Of a stretch of DNA of 34,208 nt, positions 15,651-26,555 are shown piece after piece. The notes beneath the pieces are model-generated. The model saw only the letters and a program-made list of their open reading frames with translations. It was not told the origin of the DNA and ran no database searches. A program made the translations under genes and the position numbers. The stretch spans positions 1 to 34,208 of the forward strand of contig JAGXFI010000150.1 in NCBI GenBank assembly GCA_024637305.1, given 5' to 3'. Positions within the stretch are counted from its first letter, which is position 1; the number at the start of each line of letters is the position of its first letter. Source of the stretch: Sulfitobacter sp. Lineage in GTDB: Bacteria; Pseudomonadota; Alphaproteobacteria; Rhodobacterales; Rhodobacteraceae.

Positions 15651-17462
15651 ATGGCACGCACACCCTTATTGCAAGTGAACGAGATTTCCCTGACCTTTGG
15701 CGGGGATCCTGTATTTGACGACCTTTCCGTGGTGGTTCAACCCGGCGACCGGCTGGCGCTCGTGGGGCGCAACGGATCGGGTAAATCAACCCTGATGAAG
15801 GTCATGGCGGGGCTGGTGGAACCCGACAAGGGCGAAGTTGTCACCGGCAAGGGTGTCACCGTCGGATACATGGAGCAAGATCCCGATCTGAGCGGTTTTG
15901 CCACGTTGGGTGATTTTGCAGCCTACGGCCTTGAGGCGTCCGAGATGTACAAGGTCGAGCGCGCGGGCGAGGGGCTGAAGTTCGATCCCGCACGTCCAGT
16001 GGAAACCGCCTCGGGCGGTGAAAGGCGGCGCGCGGCCCTTGCGCGGCTGATGGCGCAAGAACCGGAATTGATGTTGCTGGACGAACCGACGAACCATCTG
16101 GATATTGAGGCGATCGGCTGGCTTGAAACAGAGCTGGCGCAATCGCGCGCGGGATTTCTGATCATCAGCCACGACCGCGCGTTTCTTCGGGCGCTGACGA
16201 AAGCGACCTTGTGGATCGACCGAGGACAGGTTCGGCGGCAGGAGATCGGCTTTGGCGGATTTGAAGAGTGGCGCGATACGATCTGGGAAGAAGAGGACCA
16301 GCAGCGCCACAAGCTGAACCGCAAGATCAAGGCCGAAGCTCGCTGGGCCGTCGAGGGGATTTCAGCGCGCCGCAAGCGCAATCAGGGCCGGGTGCGCGCG
16401 TTGGGCGAATTGCGCGAGCAGCGCGCGAACCAGATCAACCGGCAGGGAACCGCCGCGATGACGCTGGAGGCCGGGCAGAAATCGGGCCGCAAGGTCGTAG
16501 AGGCGATTGGCATCGGCAAGACCTTTGGCGACAAGACGATTCTGCGCGACTTCACGATCACCGTGCAACGGGGCGACCGAATCGCCTTGGTCGGACCCAA
16601 CGGTGTCGGCAAGACGACACTGCTGAATATGCTGATCGGACGCGAAGCGCCGGACAGCGGGACGATCAAGCTGGGTACGAACCTCGATCTGGCGCTGTTC
16701 GATCAGGCGCGCGCGCAGCTCGACGGGGATATGACCCTTTGGGACAGCTTGACGGGTGATCCGGAGATGCGCGTGTCGGGCAAGGCGGACCAGATCCTGG
16801 TGCGCGGCCAACCGAAACATGTGGTCGGCTATCTCAAGGAATTCCTGTTTGACGAAGCACAGGCACGCGCGCCTGTCCGGTCGTTGTCGGGTGGCGAAAA
16901 AGCGCGGCTGCTTCTGGCCAAGATCATGGCACGGGAAAGCAATCTGCTGGTTCTCGATGAGCCGACCAATGATCTGGATGTCGAGACGCTGGATCTGTTG
17001 CAAGAGCTGTTGGGCACCTATGACGGCACCGTCTTGCTGGTCAGTCACGACCGCGATTTCCTGGACCGTGTCGCGGCAACGACCATTGCGATGGAGGGTG
17101 ACGGTCGCGCAACCGTCTATGCCGGCGGATGGACCGACTACCTGTCCCAGCGGGGGCAGGACGACTTTGCGCAGAGCGTGGTCAAAACCAAGGGCAAGCC
17201 CGGAGTGGTCCAGAAGGACAAACCACAGAGCGGCCTGAGCTTTACGGAAAAGCACCGGCTTGAGGCGCTGCCCGCAGAGATTGCGCGACTGGAAGCAGAG
17301 ATCGCCAAACTCGAAGAGCTGTTAGGCGATCCTGCACTGTTTACCGAACAGCCGGTGAAGTTCCAGAAGGCCAGCGATGCTCTGGTCGCGCGCCACGACG
17401 CGCTTTCAGAGGCCGAGGAGGAATGGCTGGCGTTGGAGGAAAAAGCCTCAGCGCATACGTAA
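15651..17462 (+). CDS. uup: ABC-F ATPase, Uup-like
   Basis: This 603-residue cytoplasmic protein has two ABC domains and no membrane segment, so it acts on the ribosome and is not a transporter. Domain 1: Walker [10 protein letters not shown] (39-47), signature [10 protein letters not shown], Walker [12 protein letters not shown]. The charged inter-domain linker spans about 205-275 ([20 protein letters not shown]). Domain 2: Walker [10 protein letters not shown], signature [10 protein letters not shown], Walker [14 protein letters not shown]-terminal coiled coil ([27 protein letters not shown]) points to the Uup branch. Its 3' end overlaps the converging SDR gene by 15 bases. Confidence 0.93.
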   Translation: MARTPLLQVNEISLTFGGDPVFDDLSVVVQPGDRLALVGRNGSGKSTLMKVMAGLVEPDKGEVVTGKGVTVGYMEQDPDLSGFATLGDFAAYGLEASEMYKVERAGEGLKFDPARPVETASGGERRRAALARLMAQEPELMLLDEPTNHLDIEAIGWLETELAQSRAGFLIISHDRAFLRALTKATLWIDRGQVRRQEIGFGGFEEWRDTIWEEEDQQRHKLNRKIKAEARWAVEGISARRKRNQGRVRALGELREQRANQINRQGTAAMTLEAGQKSGRKVVEAIGIGKTFGDKTILRDFTITVQRGDRIALVGPNGVGKTTLLNMLIGREAPDSGTIKLGTNLDLALFDQARAQLDGDMTLWDSLTGDPEMRVSGKADQILVRGQPKHVVGYLKEFLFDEAQARAPVRSLSGGEKARLLLAKIMARESNLLVLDEPTNDLDVETLDLLQELLGTYDGTVLLVSHDRDFLDRVAATTIAMEGDGRATVYAGGWTDYLSQRGQDDFAQSVVKTKGKPGVVQKDKPQSGLSFTEKHRLEALPAEIARLEAEIAKLEELLGDPALFTEQPVKFQKASDALVARHDALSEAEEEWLALEEKASAHT

Positions 17463-18203
17463 TGCGCCGTCGAGGCGGATGACCTCTCCGTTGAGATAAC
17501 CCATCTCCACGATAAACGCGGCCAGCCGCCCGTATTCCGCCGGATCGCCAAGGCGCGCAGGGTTCGGCACATCGGCAGCGAGTGCGGCCTGCACGTCTTC
17601 GGGCAGGCTTGCCAGCATCGGCGTCTTGAAGATGCCCGGCGCAATGGTCATCACACGGATGCCGCTTTGCGCCAGATCACGGGCCATGGGCAGCGTTGCA
17701 CCGACGACACCACCCTTGGACGCGGCATAAGCGACCTGGCCTTTTTGCCCGTCGAACGCGGCGACGGAGGCGGTATTGATGATCACACCGCGCGCGCCGT
17801 CCTCGTCAGGAGTGTTGCGCGCCATGGCTTCGGCGGCAAGGCGGGCAACGTTGAAGGTTCCCACAAGGTTGATGTCGATGGTGCGCCGGAAGGCGTCAAG
17901 GGGATGCGCGCCGTCACGGCCCACCGTCTTGATCGCAAGCGCGATACCGGCGCAATTGACGGCGACGTCGATCCGTCCCATTTTCTCGATTGCATAAGCG
18001 ATCGCGGCGCTTACGGACGCCTCATCCGTCACATCGGTGCGGACGAAGTGACCGCCGATCTCCGCCGCGACGTCGGGGCCGCGTGTGTCGTCACGGTCAA
18101 GCAAGGTGACTTTTGCACCCTGGGATGCGAAATAGCGGGCGGTCGCTTCGCCTAGACCGGACGCGCCGCCTGTGACGATTGCGGTGCTGTTGGATAATTG
18201 CAT
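17448..18203 (-). CDS. SDR-family oxidoreductase, 3-hydroxyacyl-CoA dehydrogenase type 2-like
   Basis: This 251-residue classical SDR has the NAD-binding TGGASGLG (11-18), an acidic LLDRDD at the end of the second strand (favouring NAD(H)), NCAG (83-86), Ser146, and the catalytic Tyr159-Lys163 pair in YAASK. The [30 protein letters not shown] run and the C-terminal [14 protein letters not shown] resemble human HSD17B10-like proteins acting on (2-methyl-)3-hydroxyacyl-CoA. It is transcribed alone, with a palindromic operator candidate (18220-18233) upstream. A role in fatty or branched-chain acid breakdown is inferred; other alcohols are possible. Confidence 0.9.
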   Translation of the reverse strand: MQLSNSTAIVTGGASGLGEATARYFASQGAKVTLLDRDDTRGPDVAAEIGGHFVRTDVTDEASVSAAIAYAIEKMGRIDVAVNCAGIALAIKTVGRDGAHPLDAFRRTIDINLVGTFNVARLAAEAMARNTPDEDGARGVIINTASVAAFDGQKGQVAYAASKGGVVGATLPMARDLAQSGIRVMTIAPGIFKTPMLASLPEDVQAALAADVPNPARLGDPAEYGRLAAFIVEMGYLNGEVIRLDGALRMR

Positions 18204-18219
18204 GGGGTCCCTCCGGATA

Positions 18220-18233
18220 TGAACAGGTGTTCA
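18220..18233. promoter_or_regulatory. Palindromic operator candidate upstream of the SDR gene
   Basis: TGAACA-GG-TGTTCA is an inverted repeat with 6-base arms, 17 bases upstream of the SDR start and just before its ribosome site (GGAGGG). Its placement downstream of a TATGTAAT-like -10 would suit a repressor, for example of TetR type. GAAC-N4-GTTC also resembles a Gram-positive LexA box, but alphaproteobacterial LexA uses direct repeats. Confidence 0.45.
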
Positions 18234-18262
18234 GATTACATAAGGGATTGGCACACGCAAGC

Positions 18263-19072
18263 TCAGCCGAGATTCAGGAACGTACCGGCGGTCTGCTTTT
18301 CCGCGGCTCCGGCGCGAAGTTTGAAGCGGTTCAGGGTCGGCGTGCGCGGGTCGATCATGCCAAGATCAAGCCGTGCAAAACCCCTCGCCGACAGCCAGCA
18401 GCCTGCGCGCCACAAGATCAGGTTATGCGCGTTCAAAGACCGTCCTTCGCGCGTGCTATAGCCGATATGATAGGTTGCGCGCCTGCCATGCAGGAGAAAC
18501 AGCATCTGTGCGACCGGATGGCCGCGATCATAGGCGACAAAAACCCGTGTCTGGTCGGGGGCGACGGTCGCGAAGGCTGCGGTCAGGCCGGGCGGCCAGT
18601 TGGCATAGCCCCTGGCACGCGCTTGTGCCGCGTCACGCACGATCAGCGGGTCATCCGGTGACAGGGGCGTATCGGAGACCCGCAAGGGGCTGTTTTCCGC
18701 TGCCCGCAGCTGATTGCGCCATTTGCCGTGAAGTGCGGCGCAGCGGGCGGCCTCAGGCGCTGTCAGGTCAATTTCGGCAAAGCTGAGAGGCGCGCGCAGC
18801 CTAAGCGCGCGTGGCATCCGGCACAAAGCCTCCGGCGACAGGATCAGGGGCGTCAGGCGCAGTCCGGCGGCCCGCATCTGCGCACGCAGGTCTTGCGGAG
18901 GTGCCGCGCGGGGCAGCATCGCAACGGGCAGGCCCAGCAACCGGCGGTGAAGCAGGGTCAATCCGCCGTCGAGCATTACGGGGTTCTGCCCGCAAAGCCG
19001 AAGAGCCGCAGCAAAGGATCGGTCCTGCATCAACGCATGATCGTTGGAAGGCGAGGGCGCGCAATCGAACAT
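18263..19072 (-). CDS. FemAB-like GNAT-fold acyltransferase
   Basis: This 269-residue protein resembles the GNAT/FemAB-like (BioF2-like) acyltransferases. The HGKWRNQLRAAENSPLRV block (about 114-131) matches the 'KW/RNxLRxA' motif of that group. VFVAYDRGHPVAQMLFLLHGRRATYHIGYSTREGRSLNAHNLILWRAGCWLSARGFARLDLG (about 177-238) forms the acceptor half, and the protein ends in DPRTPTLNRFKLRAG. FemAB-type enzymes transfer aminoacyl or acyl groups, often in envelope chemistry, but the substrate here is unknown. The ATG at 19072 lies within a strong hairpin, and the next Met (residue 15, at 19030) is a possible alternative start. It follows tyrS by 35 bases. Confidence 0.8.
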   Translation of the reverse strand: MFDCAPSPSNDHALMQDRSFAAALRLCGQNPVMLDGGLTLLHRRLLGLPVAMLPRAAPPQDLRAQMRAAGLRLTPLILSPEALCRMPRALRLRAPLSFAEIDLTAPEAARCAALHGKWRNQLRAAENSPLRVSDTPLSPDDPLIVRDAAQARARGYANWPPGLTAAFATVAPDQTRVFVAYDRGHPVAQMLFLLHGRRATYHIGYSTREGRSLNAHNLILWRAGCWLSARGFARLDLGMIDPRTPTLNRFKLRAGAAEKQTAGTFLNLG

Positions 19073-19095
19073 GCGGCGATAATGGTCGCCGCATG
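19070..19095 (-). terminator. Perfect 10-bp hairpin between tyrS and the FemAB-like gene
   Basis: CATGCGGCGA (19070-19079) and TCGCCGCATG (19086-19095) are perfect complements around a 6-base loop. It lies 12 bases after the tyrS stop, so it may end the tyrS message, though no T run follows. In the read-through message its 3' arm contains the ATG of the next gene. Confidence 0.5.
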
Positions 19096-19107
19096 CTTAA
19101 GATCGGG

Positions 19108-20358
19108 TTAACCGAGTTGCACCAAGGCGTGCCGCTTCCTGCCCGCCGACAGCTTTACCGGAGACGCCAGCGTCGCTGCGTCAACCATTAGCCCCGCGTC
19201 CGTCAACGGCTTGTCATCCATCCGCGCACCGTTCTCCGCGATCAGGCGCTTGGCCTCCTTGCCGGAGCTTGCCAGACCGGACCGCACGATCAGTTGCACG
19301 ATCGACATCCCGCCAGCGACTTCCTCTGCCGTCAGGGTCAGTGTGGGCAGGTCGTCGCCCACACCGCCATGCTCGAACACTTCGCGGGCGGTGGCTTCGG
19401 CCGTTGCTGCGGCATCGGCACCGTGCAGCAGCGCCGTGACTTCGTTTGCCAGCCGCACTTTGGCCTCATTGATCTCTGACCCTGCCAACGCGCCGAGGCG
19501 GTCACATTCGTCAACCGGCAGTTCCGTATAGAGCTTGAGAAACCTGCCCACGTCCGCATCCGTCGTATTGCGCCAGAACTGCCAGAATTCGTAAGGCGAC
19601 AGCATATCGCCGTTCAGCCATACGGCACCGGATAGAGACTTGCCCATTTTCTTGCCGTCAGACGTCGTCAGCAGGGGCGAGGTCAGCCCGTATACCTCGC
19701 CGTCTATCACCCGGCGGGTCAGGTCGATCCCGTTGACGATATTGCCCCATTGGTCGCTCCCGCCCATCTGGAGGATACAGCCGTAGCGACGATGCAGCTC
19801 CATGAAATCATAGGCTTGCAGGATCATGTAGTTGAATTCGAGGAATGACAACGACTGTTCACGGTCGAGACGCGATTTGACGCTTTCGAACGACAGCATC
19901 CGGTTGATCGAGAAATGCCGTCCGATGTCGCGCAGGAAATCGAGGTAATTCAGCCCGTCCAGCCATTCAGCATTGTTGATCATCATCGCGTCCGTCGGAC
20001 CGTCGCCATAGGTCAGATAGGCGCTGAAGACGTTCTTGATCCCTGCGATATTGTCGTCGATCTGATCGGGCGTCAGCAGGGGGCGCTCATCGGCGCGAAA
20101 CGACGGATCACCCACCTTGGTCGTGCCGCCGCCCATCAGGGTTATCGGCTTGCCGCCGGTCTTTTGCAGCCAGCGCAACATCATGATCTGGATCAGGCTG
20201 CCGACATGCAGCGACTTGGCCGTCGCGTCAAAGCCGATGTAGCCGGGTTGCGCACCCTTCAGCAGCGCCTCGTCCAGCCCCTGATAATCGGTGCAATCGG
20301 CCAGAAAGCCGCGCTGCTGCATCACGGTGATGAATTCCGATTTGGGATGGTATGTCAT
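19108..20358 (-). CDS. tyrS: Tyrosyl-tRNA synthetase
   Basis: This 416-residue class I synthetase has the HIGH element HVGS at 51-54 ([13 protein letters not shown]) and a KMSKS-type loop in [12 protein letters not shown]. The tyrosine/tRNA segment [28 protein letters not shown] follows family consensus, and a C-terminal S4 RNA-binding domain is present ([26 protein letters not shown]). The ATG at 20358 has GAGG 7 bases upstream. A long in-frame extension to 20724 is the antisense of anmK and was rejected. It diverges from anmK across 63 bases that contain an overlapping TATAG element. Confidence 0.97.
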   Translation of the reverse strand: MTYHPKSEFITVMQQRGFLADCTDYQGLDEALLKGAQPGYIGFDATAKSLHVGSLIQIMMLRWLQKTGGKPITLMGGGTTKVGDPSFRADERPLLTPDQIDDNIAGIKNVFSAYLTYGDGPTDAMMINNAEWLDGLNYLDFLRDIGRHFSINRMLSFESVKSRLDREQSLSFLEFNYMILQAYDFMELHRRYGCILQMGGSDQWGNIVNGIDLTRRVIDGEVYGLTSPLLTTSDGKKMGKSLSGAVWLNGDMLSPYEFWQFWRNTTDADVGRFLKLYTELPVDECDRLGALAGSEINEAKVRLANEVTALLHGADAAATAEATAREVFEHGGVGDDLPTLTLTAEEVAGGMSIVQLIVRSGLASSGKEAKRLIAENGARMDDKPLTDAGLMVDAATLASPVKLSAGRKRHALVQLG

Positions 20359-20421
20359 GGCTTGCCTCAGGGGTTTATTGCGGGGCAATCTATAGGGGTT
20401 GGGCAGGCAAAGGAAAAGGCC

Positions 20422-21525
20422 ATGAATAAGGCCATCGCAAGGACGGGCAGGGTACAAGCCCTGGGGGCCATGTCGGGCACGTCGCTTGACGGTGTGGATG
20501 CCGCATTTCTGGAGACGGACGGACAGGAGATTTTTGCTTTCGGGTCGTCGGCCTACAGACCCTATTCGCAAGACGAGCGTGCGGTAATCGCGCGGGCTTT
20601 TGGCCAATGGCATGGACCGGATGTCGATGCCGCGGCGCAAGTTGTCGACGCTGCACATCTCGAATTGCTGCAAGGGATGTCCGGCGCGGAAGTCATCGGA
20701 TTTCACGGTCAGACGCTGGCCCATGCCCCGCGCACCCGTGGCACATTACAGGTCGGTGACGGGGCCGCCATGGCCCGTGCCCTTAGCATTCCGGTTGTCT
20801 GGGATTTCCGCAGCGCCGACGTCGAGATGGGCGGAGAGGGTGCGCCGCTGGCTCCTTTCTTTCACCATGCCTGTGCGCGATACGCAGGGATCAAGGCTCC
20901 GGTTGCATTTCTGAACCTTGGCGGGGTCGGCAACCTTACCTGGGTTGATCCCTCCGTGCCGCGACCTCAAAACGCCGGGGCGTTGCTGGCCTTTGATACC
21001 GGTCCCGCCAATGCGCCGCTCAATGACCTGATGCAGGCGCGGCGTGGGGTTGCCTATGACGAGAACGGGAAATTGGCGGCGACGGGAACGGTGGAGACCG
21101 GGGCGCTGGAACTGTTTCTGGCAGAACCCTATTTCGCGCGCATTCCGCCCAAATCCCTCGATAGAAATGATTTCGCCGAGATGGTGGCACTGGTGTCGGA
21201 GCTTTCGGATGCTGACGCCGCAGCGACCCTGACTGCGATGTGCGCCGCTGGCGTGGCCGAGGCGATGCAACATTGCCCGACATTGCCAGAACGAGTGCTG
21301 GTCACAGGGGGCGGGCGGCATAATCCGGTATTGATGGACATGCTGCGCGCCGGGCTGGATTGTCCTGTGGTGCCGGTGGAGAACATTGGGCTCGACGGGG
21401 ACATGCTGGAGGCACAGGCGTTTGCCTATCTTGCGGTGCGCGTCGCGCGAGGGATGCCGACGTCCTGTCCCGGCACTACAGGTGTGCGCGCGGCCGTCGG
21501 TGGCGGGACAGTCTCGCGACCTTAG
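20422..21525 (+). CDS. anmK: Anhydro-N-acetylmuramic acid kinase
   Basis: This 367-residue cytoplasmic kinase opens the 1,6-anhydro ring of anhydroMurNAc and phosphorylates it to MurNAc-6-P during wall recycling. Family motifs are [16 protein letters not shown] (16-31), [39 protein letters not shown] and the C-terminal [12 protein letters not shown]. The ATG at 20422 follows AGGAAAAGG. An in-frame extension upstream is the antisense of tyrS and was rejected. It works one step after NagZ (5773-6780), although the two genes are 14 kb apart. Confidence 0.96.
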   Translation: MNKAIARTGRVQALGAMSGTSLDGVDAAFLETDGQEIFAFGSSAYRPYSQDERAVIARAFGQWHGPDVDAAAQVVDAAHLELLQGMSGAEVIGFHGQTLAHAPRTRGTLQVGDGAAMARALSIPVVWDFRSADVEMGGEGAPLAPFFHHACARYAGIKAPVAFLNLGGVGNLTWVDPSVPRPQNAGALLAFDTGPANAPLNDLMQARRGVAYDENGKLAATGTVETGALELFLAEPYFARIPPKSLDRNDFAEMVALVSELSDADAAATLTAMCAAGVAEAMQHCPTLPERVLVTGGGRHNPVLMDMLRAGLDCPVVPVENIGLDGDMLEAQAFAYLAVRVARGMPTSCPGTTGVRAAVGGGTVSRP

Positions 21526-21593
21526 CCCGTCTATATACTGCCCGATAAACGCGACAGGCTTGCGACACTGTGATGCGCGGCAAACATCAGACT

Positions 21594-23401
<1,808 letters not shown>

Positions 23402-24304
23402 TTAGCGGGGCACAGGCGCGATGGGAAGGCTCGATAGCGGCGTAAATCGTTGTTTGCGCTCACGGAAGAGAGTGTAGAGACCAGACGCGATGATGATCGT
23501 CGCGCCGATGAGGGTTGGCATGTCAGGCTGTTCATTGAAAACCGCAACGCCGATGACGAGTGCAAATATCATGCGGCTGTAGCGGAAGGGCGTGACAAAA
23601 CTGACCTCGCCCACGCGCATCGCCGCAACGATGCCGTAATAGGCGAAAACGCCGATGAATAGTGCAGCCGCGATGCCGCCGCCTGTGCGCAGATCCAGTG
23701 CGACCAAGGGTGTGCCGGTGACCAGCATCAACGCGATACCGGAAGGAATAATGACGAGAAATCCGAGAAAGCTCAGTTGCATCGTCGTCACGGCTGTGGC
23801 CGCACGGCGGGTGGCAAGGTCGCGGATCGCAAGACCCAGAACGCCCACGACGGCAAAGATCGACAGCGGTGTGAAGCCCTCCATCCCCGGACGGATGATC
23901 AGCAGGACACCCGTGAAACCGACAAGGATCGCCGACCAGCGCCGCCAGCCGACCGGCTCCCCAAGGAACAGCGCGGCCCCCAGCGTGACAACCAGCGGCG
24001 TCGCCTGAAGGATCGCCGAAGCAGATGAAAGCGGCGTCAGTGCGATGGCCGTCACAAACGAAACAGTGCCGATGACCTCGCCAAAACCGCGCAACAGGAT
24101 AGGCCGCGACAACATCGCCGGTTCAAACAACCGCTGGCCCTGCATCAAGACCACTGTCCCGAAGGCGACGGAGCCGCCGGTGCCGAGAATCATCAGAATC
24201 TGCCCGACGGACACCGTGTCGGAAACCATCTTGATGAACATGTCCTCGATGGCGAAACCGAGCATCGCAAGCACCATCAAAAGCGCGCCGCGCAAGTTAT
24301 CCAT
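23402..24304 (-). CDS. EamA/DMT-superfamily transporter
   Basis: This 300-residue inner-membrane protein has ten predicted hydrophobic helices and two EamA repeats. Repeat 1 starts MDNLRGALLMVLAMLGFAIEDMFIK and ends with LTPLSSASAILQATPLVVTLGAALFLGEPVGWRRWSAILVGFTGVLLIIRPG. Repeat 2 ends with VSFVTPFRYSRMIFALVIGVAVFNEQPDMPTLIGATIIIASGLYTLFRE. The second ATG (24304) has AAAGG 8 bases upstream; another ATG 15 bases earlier is possible. The very long frame continuing to 25384 is antisense to the AbrB gene. Export of a metabolite or amino acid is usual for the family; the substrate is unknown. Confidence 0.9.
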   Translation of the reverse strand: MDNLRGALLMVLAMLGFAIEDMFIKMVSDTVSVGQILMILGTGGSVAFGTVVLMQGQRLFEPAMLSRPILLRGFGEVIGTVSFVTAIALTPLSSASAILQATPLVVTLGAALFLGEPVGWRRWSAILVGFTGVLLIIRPGMEGFTPLSIFAVVGVLGLAIRDLATRRAATAVTTMQLSFLGFLVIIPSGIALMLVTGTPLVALDLRTGGGIAAALFIGVFAYYGIVAAMRVGEVSFVTPFRYSRMIFALVIGVAVFNEQPDMPTLIGATIIIASGLYTLFRERKQRFTPLSSLPIAPVPR

Positions 24305-24406
24305 CGTTAAACCTTTCATCGGAGGGGTCGATGCCTCATGCGCTTTTCCGGTGCGCGGTGCAACCGGCGTCTGGCGAAGGCGCGCGGCATTTGATAGCGA
24401 GGCTGC

Positions 24407-25441
24407 ATGAGATGGCCGCAGTTCACCACGCCACTGAATGTCACGGCGCTGACGGTTCTGATCGGATCCGTTGGCGCTGCCATCGGGTGGCTGATTCATG
24501 CGCCGATATACGTGCTTTTGGGGCCCGCGGTCATGGTCAGCCTGGCCGGACTGGCCGGGTTGCCCACCGGCATTGCGCCGCAGCTTCGTAATGTGTGCTT
24601 CGTGCTGCTGGGCCTGACGGTCGGGGCCGGATTCGACCGCGACGCGCTTGGCACGATGATCCGCTGGCCACTGGCGTTTCTGGCGATATTGGTGCTGACA
24701 TGGGCCATCATGGCCGCCAGCCGCGCGATGCTGACACGGTTTTTCGACTTTGATCGCCGCTCCGCGTTGTTGGCGTCCGCGCCCGGGCACCTGAGCTTTG
24801 TCATCGCGCTCGCGGCGGATACGCAGGCTGATGTCGGACGTGTCTCTGTCACGCAATCGGTGCGGCTGCTGTCGCTGACCCTTGTTGTGCCTTTCATCGC
24901 CATTGCGATGGGGGTCGAGTTGAGCGGAAGCATCGCGCCGGCGGGTCAGGCCATGCCCCTGATTTCGGTGGCGGGACTGATCGTTGTCGCGGTGCTGCTT
25001 GGGCTTGCCTTCCAGCGGTTGCGGGTTCCCGCGGCGCTGCTGATGGCGGCAATGGTGGTCTCTGGGCTGGGGCACCTGACCGAAGCGACGCCCGGTGTTT
25101 TGCCTGCGTGGCTGGTCACGCCTGCCTATCTGGTGCTGGGGGCGCTGATCGGGACACGGTTTTCGGGGATTACGCCCGCGCGACTGACAAGCGGTCTCTG
25201 GGCGGGCGTGGCAATCACGGTGCTGGCGGTCGTGTTCTCCGCCGCTATGGCGCTGCCGATCGGAGTGGCGCTGGGAATGCCGGTGGCACATGTGTTGATC
25301 GCCTTCGCTCCCGGAGGGCTCGAAACGATGATCGCCATGGGCGCTGTGTTGGGGGTCGTACCGGGCTTCGTCGCGGCGTGCCATATCACCAGGCTGATGG
25401 TGCTCAGCGTGCTGGTGCCGGTGATGTTGGGGCGGCGCTAA
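24407..25441 (+). CDS. AbrB-family membrane protein (putative ammonia-monooxygenase-like transporter family)
   Basis: This 344-residue inner-membrane protein has about ten hydrophobic helices in two similar halves. Each half has the family's glycine-rich loop: LIGSVGAAIGWLIHAPIYVLLGPAVMVSLAGL in the first and LVLGALIGTRFSGITPARL with FAPGGLETMIAMGAVLGVVPGFVAACH in the second. The family is often mislabelled AbrB regulator or ammonia monooxygenase, but neither a DNA-binding domain nor a monooxygenase site is present. The function is probably transport, substrate unknown. It diverges from the EamA gene across 102 bases and overlaps the converging NYN gene by 4 bases (CTAA). Confidence 0.88.
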   Translation: MRWPQFTTPLNVTALTVLIGSVGAAIGWLIHAPIYVLLGPAVMVSLAGLAGLPTGIAPQLRNVCFVLLGLTVGAGFDRDALGTMIRWPLAFLAILVLTWAIMAASRAMLTRFFDFDRRSALLASAPGHLSFVIALAADTQADVGRVSVTQSVRLLSLTLVVPFIAIAMGVELSGSIAPAGQAMPLISVAGLIVVAVLLGLAFQRLRVPAALLMAAMVVSGLGHLTEATPGVLPAWLVTPAYLVLGALIGTRFSGITPARLTSGLWAGVAITVLAVVFSAAMALPIGVALGMPVAHVLIAFAPGGLETMIAMGAVLGVVPGFVAACHITRLMVLSVLVPVMLGRR

Positions 25442-26136
25442 CCTCTACGCTTGAGTCGGACCGAGACGATATTGCCTTCCTTACGCATCTCCAGTTCCGG
25501 CAAGTCTTTGACCATGCTCGAAAATTTGGTGTGACCGTAGCTGCGCGTGTCAAAGTCCGGATGCGCTGCCATGATCGCATTGGCAACAGTGCTGAGGTTG
25601 TACCATTCATCTTCCTGGTCGATCTTGCTCATCGCGGATTCGATCAGTGGCAAGGCAGTATCCGCGCTTTGATCGGGTTTGGAAGGCTTGCCGTTCTGAC
25701 CGAGATTTTCGATTAGAATAAACCGGTTACAGACGTTTCTTAAAGATTCAGGAGTTTTCTTTTCACCGATGCCTATGACCGACAGCCCGTCCTCGCGCAG
25801 CCGGTTTGCCAGTGCGGTAAAGTCGCTGTCGGACGACACCAGCACGAACCCGTCAAAGCGACCTCCATGAAGAATGTCCATCGCGTCAATGACCAGCCCG
25901 ATGTCGGATGCATTCTTGCTTTTGGTGTTTGCGGTCTCCTGAACCGCAACCAACCCGAGGCCGAGTATCTTGTCGCTCCACGCGGTCAGCCGTCCGCTCG
26001 ACCAGTCGCCATAGACGCGACGTAACGCAGGCTCGCCGATGCTGGTGATCTCTCGCAGAACGGCCTCGGCGTATTTCGCAGGGACATTATCCGCGTCGAT
26101 CAGCACAGCCAGCAGGGGGCGGTCACGGTCGGTCAT
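25438..26136 (-). CDS. NYN-domain (LabA-like) RNase-type protein with OST-HTH/LOTUS domain
   Basis: The 232-residue protein has two parts. Residues about 7-150 are a PIN-like NYN domain with the expected acidic residues: D14 and D16 in LAVLIDADNVPA, NASDIGLVIDAMD, and FVLVSSDSDFTALANRLRE. Residues about 155-230 form an OST-HTH/LOTUS winged helix (ALPLIESAMSKI ... WYNLSTVANAIMAAHPDFDTRSYGHTKFSSMVKDLPELEM). NYN proteins are metal-dependent ribonucleases, and LOTUS domains bind RNA (including G-quadruplex RNA). The targets here are unknown. Its ATG overlaps the stop of the Fur gene (ATGA at 26136-26133), so the two are coupled. Confidence 0.9.
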   Translation of the reverse strand: MTDRDRPLLAVLIDADNVPAKYAEAVLREITSIGEPALRRVYGDWSSGRLTAWSDKILGLGLVAVQETANTKSKNASDIGLVIDAMDILHGGRFDGFVLVSSDSDFTALANRLREDGLSVIGIGEKKTPESLRNVCNRFILIENLGQNGKPSKPDQSADTALPLIESAMSKIDQEDEWYNLSTVANAIMAAHPDFDTRSYGHTKFSSMVKDLPELEMRKEGNIVSVRLKRRG

Positions 26137-26555
26137 GTCGTACCTTTCTTCTTGAGCGGGACACCATACAGCTCCAGCCGGTGGCCGCGCAGTTCATACC
26201 CCAGTTTTGCCGCGATACGTTCCTGCAGCGCTTCGATGTCGGGATCGACGAATTCAATCACCTCGCCCGAGTTCATGTCGATCAGATGGTCATGGTGGTC
26301 GCGCTCCGCATCCTCATAGCGGGCGCGGCCATCGCCGAATTCCAGCTTGTCGAGGATGCCCGCTTCTTCGAAAAGCTTGACGGTCCGGTAAACAGTGGCG
26401 ATCGAGATGCCGCTATCGACAGTGACGGCGCGGGAATAAAGTTCCTCGACATCAGGATGGTCGTCGGACTGTTCCAGCACTTGCGCAATCACGCGGCGCT
26501 GTCCGGTCATGCGCAGACCTTTGGCCTCGCAACGCTTGATGATGGGTTTGGTCAT
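26133..26555 (-). CDS. fur: Fur-family metalloregulator (Fur/Mur type)
   Basis: This 140-residue repressor has a winged helix at 8-85 (KGLRMTGQRRVIAQVL ... GISIATVYRTVKLFEEAGILDKLEF). The metal-binding core RYEDAERDHHDHLIDMNSGEVIEFVDPDIE carries the His/Asp/Glu ligands. It has no CxxC structural zinc motifs; the only Cys is at position 9. In Alphaproteobacteria such proteins are often manganese-responsive (Mur), with iron handled by Irr/RirA, so Mur is possible. It is unlike Irr, which lacks this HHDH block in the same form. It is translationally coupled to the downstream NYN-LOTUS gene. Confidence 0.92.
   Translation of the reverse strand: MTKPIIKRCEAKGLRMTGQRRVIAQVLEQSDDHPDVEELYSRAVTVDSGISIATVYRTVKLFEEAGILDKLEFGDGRARYEDAERDHHDHLIDMNSGEVIEFVDPDIEALQERIAAKLGYELRGHRLELYGVPLKKKGTT

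Noticed and set aside
18220-18233. SOS (LexA) box
   Set aside because: GAAC-N4-GTTC matches the Gram-positive type. Alphaproteobacterial LexA recognises a GTTC direct repeat, and an SDR dehydrogenase is an unlikely SOS gene.
19915-20421. N-terminal extension of anmK by 169 residues
   Set aside because: It is antisense to tyrS. AnmK similarity and the AGGA ribosome site begin at 20422.
19108-20724. N-terminal extension of tyrS by 122 residues
   Set aside because: It is antisense to anmK, and TyrS similarity starts at the ATG at 20358, which has a ribosome site.
23402-25384. A 660-residue minus-strand open frame
   Set aside because: Only its last 300 residues are a real EamA transporter. The first part is antisense to the AbrB-family membrane gene and is an unnatural Arg/Gln/His-rich sequence.
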